64,000 bases of DNA from Otatea glauca (Eukaryota; Streptophyta; Magnoliopsida; Poales; Poaceae), in NCBI GenBank assembly GCA_036346275.1, contig JAYEVK010000152.1, positions 62,001 through 126,000 of the forward strand. The letters are read 5' to 3'. The position numbers and the translations under genes were made by a program. The notes under the pieces are model-generated. The model had not been told where the DNA came from, did no database searches, and saw only the letters and a program-made list of their open reading frames with translations. Shown here in pieces: positions 54,780 through 64,000 of the stretch; positions within the stretch are counted from its first letter, which is position 1; every line of letters starts with the position of its first letter.

Positions 54780-55960
54780 TTCACGAGGCGTCGCGGTTGT
54801 GGGCGATCTCGCCGGCGGCGACGTGGTCACCACGGTGATGGCGTCTTTGGTCAAAGTAATGGGCGAGCTTTCTTTTGGCGATGAGCACTGCGTGAGAAGT
54901 AACACGCACTGCGGTACAGAGCCTTGGACTCGGAAAGCACTTGATGAAGTAGGCGCCGTTGTACCTTGAGTTCATGGCCTCTTAGCTCGTTCCACCACAG
55001 GGCGCTTGCGACTTGGGCGTGGCGGCGATGTAAGAAGCGGCGGTTCACTGGTGCCAGGCAACGAGGACGAGGTGAGACAAGAAGGCCTTCAAGCGGGTGA
55101 GGGCCTCCACGAGCCTCTGGGTCCGGTGAAGCGGTCGGATTTCTTAGCGACTGTAGGCGGCATTCGCGCTCGCCAAAGCGAGACAAGCGGCTTAAGGCTG
55201 CAAGGCATCGATTAGCCTCTGGATCCCTTTGAGGTTGCCAGCCGGGCCCATCCTTGTGATCGCGAGATCTTTTCTGATTGGCCTCGATGCCACGCTCGGA
55301 GCGATGAAGCGAGAGCTTCCCTTGGGGACCCGAAGGCGCGCTTGTCGGGTTGAGCTTTATCTGGAACCGTCGAGATTCGCGAAAGTCTCCCTAGGTCGGT
55401 GATGAGGTCGCGGCCTTTTCAGTCTTCACGGCGATGTCGTCGGCGTGCGCCTCAATGTTGCGGCCGATCAGTCGTTGAAACACGTTTGCATACATTTGGT
55501 ATGTAGCGCCCGTATTTTTAGACCGAGCGGCATTGTTATGTAGCGAGAATGAGCCAAGCGGAGTGATGAAGGAAGTCGCGAGCTGGTCGGACTCCTTGAC
55601 GCTATATGGTGGTAGCTGAGTAGGCATCGAGAAGGAAAGGACTCGCTTTTACGGTGGAGTCTATGACTTGGTCAATGCGGGGCAAGAGAGCGGGTCCTTG
55701 GGACATGCTTTGTTGAGACTCGTGTAGTCAATGCACATTCTCCATTGCCCACTCTTCTTTTTACAAGTCGAGGTTGGCGACCACTCGGGTGGCGTACCTC
55801 TTCTGAACCGGCGACCAAAAGCTTGGCGATTTCCTCCCCTATGATCCTGCGCTTTTCCTCGTCGAGCGGCGCGGCGTTAGGCGGCCGGCTTTGAGCACAG
55901 TCGGATGCTCAAGGAGTGCTCGGCGACTTCCACAGGAATTCCGGCATGTCGGAGGACTTC
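54780..55960 (-). pseudogene. Tat-B reverse transcriptase remnants
   Basis: 55627-55391 keeps LATSFITPLGSFSLHNNAAR, NTGATYQMYANVFQRLIGRN and EAHADDIAVKTE. The polymerase box reads HADD: both aspartates are present but the Tyr is His. The regions on either side are frameshifted many times and only short blocks can be followed. Confidence 0.7.
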
Positions 55961-56014
55961 CATGCAAAGACATCGTTGTTGGCGCGAGAGGAAGTCGACA
56001 GCGCGTTTTCCTAT

Positions 56015-56760
56015 TTAGCGGGGCGTGGCTCGACTGCGGTCTTGAGTGCGATCTCGGGATCGGCCGTAACCTTCTTCGTGTCCTCGGAGGACTTGAAGGA
56101 TCCGCCCCGACTTGCTAGACTCGGGGCGGACTCGGAAACTTCCTCGGAGGTTGACGGCTTCGGCGGGACGCGATGACCGCCGGCGCAAGCTCGCAAGCGC
56201 GCCGCTCGCTTGATTATAGCGGTGGAAGGATGAAGCCACGATGATGACTCCCGCGGCCGGGCATCTTGACCGGATAGGCGTAGCTGGGGACCGCCATGAA
56301 CTTGGCGTAGCATGGCCTCCCCAGGATAGCGTGGTAGGAGCCGGGGAAGTCCACGACCTCAAAAGTGAGGGTCTCGGTGCGGAAATTTCCCGGTCCTCCA
56401 AAGGTGGCAGGCGGTCGACTGCCCGGCGGGGTGGGCTCTTGGCTAGGGATGACGCCGTGGAAAGGTGCCTTGCTCGGTCGGAGACTCGAGCGAGGGACCC
56501 CCATGGCGTCGAGCGTCTCAACATAGAGGATGTTGAGGCCGCTGCCACCGTCCATGAGCACCTTGGTGGCGCTTCTTCCCCACGATGGGGTCGACCACGG
56601 CGGATACCTTCTGGCTGCGGGGCGTGGTCGGGGTGGTCGGTCCGATCAAAAGTAATCGGAGATTCGACCACGAAGGTATTGAGGCGGCGGTGGTGGTGTG
56701 GACCTCGCGGTAAGCGAGCTTGAGGCAACGCTTGTCGCCATAGCGGCCGAGCCACCAAAG
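56015..56760 (-). pseudogene. Tat-B aspartic protease region
   Basis: 56561-56214 reads MLMDGGSGLNILYVETLDAM (D-G-G active-site form), then SRPPATFGGPGNFRTETLTF, EVVDFPGSYHAILGRPCYAK, FMAVPSYAYPVKMPG. This is the protease-to-RT linker of Tat elements. Frameshifts follow downstream. Confidence 0.8.
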
Positions 56761-57099
56761 ATCATGAGGCGGCCGTCGAGTTCGGGAACTCGTCGTCCGC
56801 CTTTTCTCCGCGACCCTTGGGGCGGGCGCTTCTTTCCTTTGCCCAGCGGTGTCGTGGGGCCCAGGAAGAAGCGCCTCGGGACCTCACGATCCGGTACTTG
56901 TGTTTGTGGGGAACCCGTGGTTTGGGCACGGGTGTCCATCAACTTTCGAAGTGGTCAGGCGAGGCGGTCGGTCACACCTGCTTGCTTGGCGGTCGGTCGG
57001 CATTGCGACCACTCGGGCCGTGGACTGCTTTCGTGCGCTTAAGCATCGGAGCGGTCGGAAGGACGGCTTAGGCGCCGGGCTCTTGCTTGGTTTTGCCAT

Positions 57100-58511
57100 C
57101 CTCAAAGATGGCTCCCATAGCCTCCTCGCCGGAGGCATGGTTGATGGCGATGTCGAAGTTCCTTGGTGGTTACGGGCCGCGCGACCAGCTTGTGCACCAA
57201 GGCCTTACGGGAGGTGCGTAGATGAATGCCCCACGACGCCGGCGCCGGAGATGTCGGGAGCTCGTTGCATGGCGAGAGAATCGCGGATGTAGTCGGAGAG
57301 TTTTCCTGGCTGCTGTTTGCAGCCCGCCGAGTCAGGAGTTCCCGAGCGCTTGTAAGTGCCACAGAGTTGCCGACAAAGAGGGTCTTCAAGTCGGCCAGTT
57401 CGATGGTTTCGCGGGCAAGTACTCGAGCGGGCTCGGTGAGTCCGCAAGGTAGATGGGGAGGTATTGGATGATAAAGAGATCATCCGTTGCTCCCACTGCC
57501 CGTGAGCTGTAGTCTTGAGCCATACATTGAGGTTTGTGGCCCGGTGTATTTGGCAATGTTGGTCGATGCCACGAATGCGCGGGAAATCCGCCGGCGAATC
57601 CTGGCGAGAAGGCCCGTGGTCGGACCATCGGGGCTTGGGCCGATGGTGATGGCGTCCGTATCCACAACACGCAGTGGCGGCTTCATCCACCGCCTTTCTT
57701 CGCGCCTCGAGGTGGCGCGGGCGTCGTAAGCGTCGCCGGCGCTGGCGCCCGGTGCGCGAGGCTGAGGGTTGTTCGCGGTGTGCCGCCGCCTTTGCCGGGC
57801 CCAACCGACTCCGGCGTGTGCAGACGGGCCGGTGGCGGTGGCTCCGAATGGTAGGGCCGAAGGTGCGCATGTCTTTGCCGCGGCAAAGACGCTCCTAAGC
57901 CGGAGGTTACAGTGCGTGGCTTTGGCCTCCGGGTCGTCCGGCTCGGGAAGGCCTCGGAGCAGCATCGCAGCCGCAGCCACGTTCTGACTCGCGTGGGGGA
58001 AGAACTGAGGGCCGTCAGACTCTTCCACCAGCTTGTGGCGTGCTTGGCGTGTGCGCCCGCGCGCGTCGCCAAGCATCTGCGGGGGCTCGGGCTCCTCCCG
58101 CTCCAGGTTGGCCTGGAGCTGGTCGAGCTCGGCCCTTCGCTCCTCCAGCTCTTCGCGCTGTCGTTGAAGCTCGGCGCGGCGAGCTTGAGCGCGTTCAGCG
58201 TGCTCGCGTTGGTATTCCTCCTCCTGCGCCTTAGTGCGCCGGATGGGGACCCCCGTAGCCGTTGGGGTTACGGTCAAGTCGACCACGCCCGCCATGTTGC
58301 ACTCGCGAGTCTGCGTCCGTGAGTGGGGTGCTCGTGTCGGGCTGAAATCGTGGTTGGAAGAATCTTCCGGCAACTCATGGATAGAGGCGGTATGTGGCGG
58401 CCATTGCCTAAAGTGTGAGCTGCGGGGTGACATGGTCACTGCGAGCCACGGAGCTATCGCGAAGTGGCGTGGTGCTCCTTGGGTTCGGCCGGGGCTGTTA
58501 GGGTGCCCCAA
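57100..58511 (-). pseudogene. Tat-B gag
   Basis: The N-terminal frame (58511-57480; a likely in-frame start is the Met of MAGVVDLTVTPT near 58295) has a long Glu/Arg coiled coil (EYQREHAERAQARRAELQRQ and onward). The capsid core is in a shifted frame at 57670-57386 (GATDDLFIIQYLPIYLADSP) and continues as LCGTYKRSGTPDSAGCKQQP. At least two frameshifts are present. Confidence 0.78.
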
Positions 58512-58720
58512 GGCTGTAGTTTGGCGGTCGTGGGAGGCGCTCGAGGCTCCCGGCAGGCGCTGGTCTCGGAGCGGCCGGGATAAGCCACGAGCCCTCTGCC
58601 GAAGTGGCGTGAAGTCGAGGGGCCGGCGGATCCGGCTTCCGCGATCGATCGTGCGTCGTGGGTGAAAGATGCCATCGAGGAGGCTAACGGGAATCGGAGA
58701 TGTCGATGAAGGCGCGCAAA

Positions 58721-58737
58721 GGCCCCTACAGGCGCCA
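58721..58737 (-). other. Putative Tat-B primer binding site
   Basis: TGGCGCCTGTAGGGGCC on the minus strand begins 2 bases after the 5' LTR. It has the TGGCGCC start common in Tat elements. The tRNA is not assigned. Confidence 0.6.
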
Positions 58738-58739
58738 GC

Positions 58740-59625
58740 TGCCGGGGTTTGAGCACGGCAAGTAAACTTGTAAGTCTAAGGGCGCGCGTTCCCTCTCCCT
58801 GAATGGTTAGACTCGAAGCCCAAGGTGTATACTTGGTTCGGGCAAATGTCCCTACTCCAGTTCGTGTGGTGATATTGTATTGTCTTTAGGGCGGATGGTT
58901 ACACAGTGTTTACAAGCGCGAGCCGAGAGCCTTAGCGCAAGAAAACTGATTGCTTGTGCGTGTGTCTTCTTCTCCTCTCCTCCTCCCCTTCCCCGGGGGT
59001 TCCTGCCTTCTTTTATCTGATAGGAAGGCGGGTTACATCGAGTTGGGAAGGCGAGGTGACCTATGCTAAGAGCTTTGGTCCTTCGTTACATCGTGGTCAC
59101 CTTCGTCTTGCCCACGCTGGTCGGTAGTCTTGTTGGGCGGAGCGGTTATTCGCCGTTGGGAAATGGCGCTTTGCCTTACGTGAGCTTGACGAGTGTTGGC
59201 GTTCTTGTGTATAACGTTGGTGCTTGCCTCGGGAGGAGCGTGCTTTCGTGTCGTGCGTGGTAGTCGATGGGACTGGAAGCTTGACTTCAGCAGTCATTAA
59301 ACCATCTTGGGAAGGGGCCACCTGCTCTCGTATAGTCACTTCGATTGACCCCATCCGTGGGGCACGTGGCTGTGGGCCGGTGGAGGCTTCGACACGCGGC
59401 CCTCGGCGAAGGTTGCCTTGGTTTGATCGGTCGGGGATCCGACCTGCTGCGGAGTCGAGCCGCAGTCGGGATGCCTATCCCGATCGGTCGAGGAATAGGC
59501 GTCTGTGTGGCCCCGAGTTCTTTGTCGGTAGTGGGCTGGAGGCGGCTGCTAGGCTCGAGTTATGCTTGAGGCAGCCTGCTCGTCACCCTGGGCCGTTGGG
59601 GTACCCTTGGTATGAGTATTCGTCA
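58740..59625 (-). repeat. Tat-B 5' LTR
   Basis: 886-bp partner of 44936-45838. Most differences are short deletions in GC-rich words, not substitutions. Confidence 0.92.
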
Positions 59626-60214
59626 TTAATTCACTTTGTTTTTTCGGCCAAATTCTAGATTAATATATCGCTTATTGTTGTTGTAGAATATATGGATTAT
59701 TTGCTTAGCAAAACATTCAATTTATCAGTTGTGGATATTACTTGATAGGCACGATAATTGCATTTCATACACACATTCCTTATATAATATTTTTCGCTAA
59801 ATAATATTATGGCAGCGGTACGTGAGCGCCTTGTATAGGATGTGGTGTACATGCATGAATGGAAGAAAATTAAGCGCGCGATTCATAGTACTGACTGGTA
59901 TGGTAAATATTGAATCGAAATCAAATGAATTTAGATTTGCAACATAAATTCCATATATATAGTTCAATTGAAATATATATGTGTGGGCTATCCTGTTATG
60001 GGCCACATGAATGAATGAGTTAGACACATTAAACAACGGCCATCGGATGTGGGTGAGTAAAACTGAGGAAAGATCTGAGACGTTCATTTTGATGAATGCA
60101 AGTTTCTGAGGACGTTTTGTTGGGTGCACGAACATTGAACCATCTCTAATAAGGTGCATTATTTAGAGTGGACGTTGAAAAAATTAATTAGGTGAATTAT
60201 AAAGGGGTATAGAT
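59626..60214 (-). other. 5' terminal part of the outer Helitron
   Basis: 59849-59946 is the second copy of the 100-bp direct repeat. 60020-60214 matches the 5' terminal 200 bp of the two shorter Helitrons (TAGACACA(T/C)TAAA, then GGCCATCGGATGTGGGTGAG, and onward). Confidence 0.7.
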
Positions 60215-62052
60215 ACGAGGCGAGAACTACTCCTACGTCCACTACTACATGTGCATCATACGTCTTCCATCCAAAGTGGGATTCTGTACTTCACTCGTTT
60301 TGGGAAATCATGATTGATGGCAAGTTGCAGAAGAAACCAGTAGAAAACTGAAAGATACGCATGCAGTGACACGATCCGCATCAGCCTACAACGAGCCCAA
60401 TACAAAGTGTTGTCCGTTTTGTTACCATACGCATGTCTTCCGTCTCAATTCTCAACGCCATATATGATCAAGTGCCTCTGGCTCAAATGCCATGCTCATT
60501 GTTGATTATGATCTTGGAAACTTTTACATGTCATACTCATTGCTTGCTATGATCTTATAAGCGATCTTCCTTTTTTTCCGTGTCATGTATCTTTCGTAGG
60601 CTCAGAGTTCGTGCAAAGTGTTCAAAAGAACGCAAGCACAAGCCAACCACGCAACCTTTGGCCATGTATGCTCAAACGGCACAGTACCTCAGCTTTGTTT
60701 AAAACTTTAAATATTAGTAGCAGTTTTATTTCACAAAACTACATATTTTAAGTTTATTTCACAAAATTACATATTTTAAGAGAATTTAAATCACAAAACT
60801 ATATATTTTAAATTTAACGTTTTTATAGCAGGTCGACAGTTTAGCCCCATATGACAACCTTATCGTAAGTAAAATAAGAAATAGGGACACGTGAGGATAC
60901 TATGTACGCATAAGTGAATTTGGTTGATATCTAGTATTTGCAATCGTGCAAATACAACGAGAGAAGATGCTGTAAGGCAGGATCAGACAAACACATCCTT
61001 GAACGCCTCATGGAAAGATAACAAAGGCGATGCACCTTGAAATCAACATGCTCCTAACATACTGTTTTTAAAGGTCTAACTTTAGAGCAGAGACTGCATT
61101 TAGTACACAGTGTACACTTCACGGTAAGATTGAGATTGTGCAGGCTAGTTTATCTAGAATACCACTCCGTCGCGAAGAAGCGAAGGTACATCCAGGCTCC
61201 AGCTCGCCTTTTCTAACTTCTAAGACTACCTTATCGTAAATCAGCACTCAAGATCAATCCAAGTTACACTGCATTTAGTTTTGAAGTTTGAACACTTGTT
61301 CTACGATCAGGACAGCTCGGAGGGTGCCAGGCTAACTGTGGACGAACACAAGTTCTGTACTTCTCTCTAGTATTCCACTTCTGTACACTACGAGTATTAG
61401 CATCTACTGCATTGAAGGGTAGTATCGGTAGGATCACTACTGTAACAACATCATTCGGACAACTCTGTCGCAAACCTTGACAGCATAATTGTGCGGCAAT
61501 CCAAGACGTACGCCAGCAGTATTTCACATTGCATCTAGGGCATCAATTCATGCATATGACATGTTTTAGTTCAGCTATATATACCAACCATGTCCACGAT
61601 TGTAACACAGATTCATAGTTTTGTCAATAATTTTTCACCGTGTGTTCGTGTCCTTCAGTGTAGTGCAACTTTTCAAAGGCTTCATCAGCATGGTGTGGTG
61701 CTGATCTTTCTACCCGCGAGGAGTTCTTGTTTGTCGGTTGCTTGTACGGCATGTCACTTTGACATGTTGGTGTGTTGCTGTTCGGATCGTCAATCATGAA
61801 CCAGTTATCCTCAACACTGCCTACAGTTCGTGAAGATCGGACAAAAACACAGGGATCGGACATGATTATCTCCGTTGGTGCATGGCCATAGTAGGACACC
61901 CAGGGCGCGTACAGGTCGAGGAGAGCGCTGGCCTAGATGGAACGCGTTTAAGCAGAAGTAATCCCACGCACAATTTGTGCGCTCCGAATCCCTGATTTCT
62001 TTGCGATCTCTGGTTTCTTGTTTTTGGATGTTGATCAGTCCTTTTTATTCTA
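60215..62052. other. No firm gene; possible unidentified exons on the minus strand
   Basis: This is the only long non-Helitron stretch in the last third of the window. Three short tandem units with TCACAAAACTACATATTTTA lie at about 60731-60811. Minus-strand frames at 61527-61264 and 61915-61790 (YYGHAPTEIIMSDPCVFVRS) look more protein-like than their surroundings, but I recognise no family and cannot define splice sites with confidence. Confidence 0.35.
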
Positions 62053-63853
62053 CTAGTATAGTGCCTGTGCCAACGCTACGACGACAGTACACTCGCTTAT
62101 CAATTAAATGAGAAGATAAGTATGAATACAACATTTAATAATAAAAGAAAAATTTAGAATTTTAAATGAATTTAGAAAGAAAAACGGAACTAAATAGAGG
62201 TCGAATAGTAAAGCGGGCTCCCAAAAATTTTAAATCAAGAAGAGAAAAAAAAATTTTTTCGATCTTAGATTATTTTTGTAGCTTCCACAGAGCACGGCGT
62301 GCTCTGCAGGCTTAACCGAGGAGCAAGGGGAGGAAGGCGGGGTGGCGGTCGGTCAGTGATGGGTAAATCAGCAGTGCGGCGAGATCGCCGGCCGAGCGCT
62401 GCGAGGAGGAGTCATGGTTGCGGTGAATTTCGGGAAAGATGACGGTGATGGCTTGGGTTACCTCAAAATCCGCGATCTTTATAAGAGGGAGCACTTGAGG
62501 ATTTACGCAATGCGATGGGGTGGAGAAGAGCTCGCCGGCTTTTATAGCACGAAACAAGCATATTTATGGAAACCATAATTTGGGATCAAATCAGTTGGGA
62601 GGAAATTTTGGCAATAGAGCACGAAATTTGGGAATTAACACCATAGATGGAAAGAGGAGATTTGGTGTGGGATTGATGGAGCTTTGGAGTTTCTTTCTTG
62701 CTTTAATGGAGGAGGGAAGAGAAGAAGTTTATCTGTGCGGACTGCTGACTAAAAGAAGCTACACGTGAGTTGCCTTCATTTTTTAAAATATAGAAGGATT
62801 TTGAAAAAATGACACATTAGGTTAAAAATTCTAGAAAAATTCTCAAAAAACTTTCGATTATTTTGTACTTAATAAAATTATTTTCAAAAAATTTATAAAT
62901 TTGCCGAGAACACGGCGCGCGTAGTCGTGACCGACATAACCTCGCGCGTCGGCAAAGCCATCGATGGCGGCCGTGGAGCCATTGCGGACCTCGTTCTCGG
63001 CGCGCTGCCCCATCTCGATTTCTTTTTCCCAAAGACGTAATGTATGTTCTTTCCTTTTCTAGGGCGTTTGTTTCCTTTTCCTTGATTCCAGGCGTTTGTT
63101 TCCTTTTCCTTTCCTTGTTAATCCTTGTTTGGAGATGAGGAAGGTGCATTTGTGGACTACTGAGGATGATTTGGAAAAATATGGAAAAATAAAGCTGCGC
63201 TCGCCGACCATTTGGATCCGCAAGGAAAAAGATAAAAATTAAGCAGTGCTTGCTTGGTAGTTGGTTCCGCGAGAAAAATTGAAAAAATTAAGCGGCACTC
63301 ACAGACAGTTGGTTCCTTAGATAAAAATGAAAACAAAATTCAGCGCTCTCAGTGCTTGTGAAATTAGGCTCTATAGGGCTAGATCCGTAAAAATCTCGAG
63401 AAGGGTCATATTCAAAAACAAATACGATCATAATGCGGAACAATAAAAATTCAAGTCTTATTTCCTTGCATGCAAATCCTCCCTGTTTATTTCCTTTTTG
63501 ATTCACCCTCCTTCCAAATATGTAGTACGTACAATTTTGGCCAGTAAAAAATTCAAATATGGTTTCCTTGCATGCGGATCCTCCTTATTTATTTCCTTGT
63601 TTGATTCGCTCTCCTTCCAAATATGTAGGTGGAGGAGGTGCATTTGTGGGACACGAGGATGATTAGACACACTAAATAATGACCATCGGATGTGGGTGAG
63701 TAAAGCGAGGAAAGATCGAGGCGTTCATTTTGATGAATGCAAGTTTACGGGGCGTTTCTTTGGGTGCACGAACATTGGGCCATCTCTAATGAGGTGCATT
63801 ATTTAGGGTGGACGTAGGAAAATTTGCTTAGGTGCATTATAAAGAGGTATAGA
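62053..63853 (-). mobile_element. Non-autonomous Helitron (third copy), 1.8 kb
   Basis: The minus-strand 5' end reads TCTATACCTCTTTATAATGC at 63853. The 3' end reads TCGTAGCGTTGGCACAGGCA then CTATACTAG at 62053. It lies between A (62052) and T (63854), an exact Helitron target. It is collinear with 42649-44471 and differs by many 1-4 bp deletions. No protein gene. Confidence 0.88.
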
Positions 63854-64000
63854 TATAGAAGAAGTGGTGTAGCATCATCTGGACTCCTAATCGTTTGGCA
63901 GAGGAACACAACAAACGAACCAAGCATCTCCTTACTCCTAGTCTCCGAATAGGATTACGTGCCTCTCTCGGATTGAAGTTAAAAACAGGTAGACTTGTTC
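63854..64000. other. Flank at window end, nothing recognised
   Basis: Short AT/GC-mixed sequence after the Helitron. No feature was seen. Confidence 0.4.

Larger units (their letters stand above)
44936..59625 (-). mobile_element. Tat-B: Ty3/gypsy retrotransposon, Tat lineage, 14.7 kb
   Basis: LTRs lie at 58740-59625 (5') and 44936-45838 (3'), both TG...CA. Flanks CTAAT and TTAAT match at 4 of 5 bases. The minus-strand order is gag (about 58300-57100), protease (56560-56240), RT remnants (55630-55390), second RNase H (about 54720-54300) and integrase (54024-52909). Between the integrase and the 3' LTR lie a tandem array and a decayed antisense ORF on the plus strand. Integrase is the best preserved domain. 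A different family from Tat-A: the LTRs and internal sequence do not match. It is nested in the outer Helitron. Confidence 0.9.
38468..60214 (-). mobile_element. Putative large Helitron with gene fragments, carrying nested insertions
   Basis: On the minus strand the 5' end at 60214 reads TCTATACCCCTTTATAATT. The 3' end at 38468 reads CGTAGCGTTAGCACGGGCAC then TATACTAA, a close variant of the grass Helitron 3' hairpin plus CTAG. The base before the left edge is A and after the right edge is T, the usual A/T Helitron target. The 5' terminal 200 bp match those of the Helitrons at 42649-44471 and 62053-63853. Pairing of these two ends into one element is inference from nesting: all other Helitron ends in between are already paired. 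It contains gene fragments (Ulp1-like, polyol transporter, unidentified exons), an inner Helitron and Tat-B. It encodes no Rep/helicase that I can see. Confidence 0.6.

Noticed and set aside
5657..59625. Endogenous pararetrovirus
   Set aside because: Gag-pol order, LTRs, primer sites and dual RNase H identify Tat Ty3/gypsy retrotransposons; no movement or coat protein was seen.

Overview
This is plant nuclear DNA, almost certainly from a grass. The support is spliced genes with GT-AG introns, GC-rich monocot coding sequence in the ATL gene, Tat-lineage Ty3/gypsy retrotransposons, an Ac-type hAT element, Tourist-like and Mutator-like MITEs, and Helitrons of the kind common in panicoid grasses. 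A panicoid origin is inference. Only two genes look intact: a GH5 beta-glucanase/glucosidase with a fascin-like module (10 exons, 29884-34206, +) and a single-exon RING-H2 E3 ligase of the ATL6/ATL31 type (36358-37512, +). Nearly everything else is mobile DNA or broken gene pieces.

Layout. 1-4.4 kb: repeat remnants, a cluster of inverted GGTACTACCG motifs, a 108-bp Tourist-like MITE and a 505-bp Mutator-like MITE with a perfect 9-bp target duplication. 4.46-24.45 kb: one bHLH transcription-factor pseudogene on the minus strand, whose exon 1 lies about 19 kb from exon 2. Its intron 1 holds an 18-kb Tat retrotransposon (Tat-A, 5657-23715). Tat-A in turn contains an Ac-like hAT element (12103-17910, 8-bp target duplication) and a 585-bp foldback Mutator-like MITE in its integrase. 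The hAT element carries a decayed transposase and an open exon of a GrpE co-chaperone gene. Tat-A also carries a plus-strand (antisense) ORF with a plant mobile domain. 24.6-29.3 kb: more MITEs, a lone hAT end and an LTR-like repeat related to the one at 1-1.8 kb but inverted. 29.7-37.5 kb: the gene island with GH5 and ATL.

38.5-60.2 kb: a putative composite Helitron on the minus strand. It carries pieces of a Ulp1-like protease gene, exon 2 of a polyol/sugar transporter, and unidentified exons. A second Helitron (42649-44471) and a second Tat retrotransposon (Tat-B, 44936-59625) are nested inside it. Tat-B has a 19-copy tandem array with a 69-bp unit, plus a decayed antisense ORF. A third Helitron copy (62053-63853) closes the window.

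How the parts relate: insertions can be ordered by nesting (bHLH intron, then Tat-A, then hAT and MULE-MITE; outer Helitron, then inner Helitron and Tat-B). Several elements have picked up pieces of host genes. No CRISPR, rRNA or convincing tRNA gene was seen.
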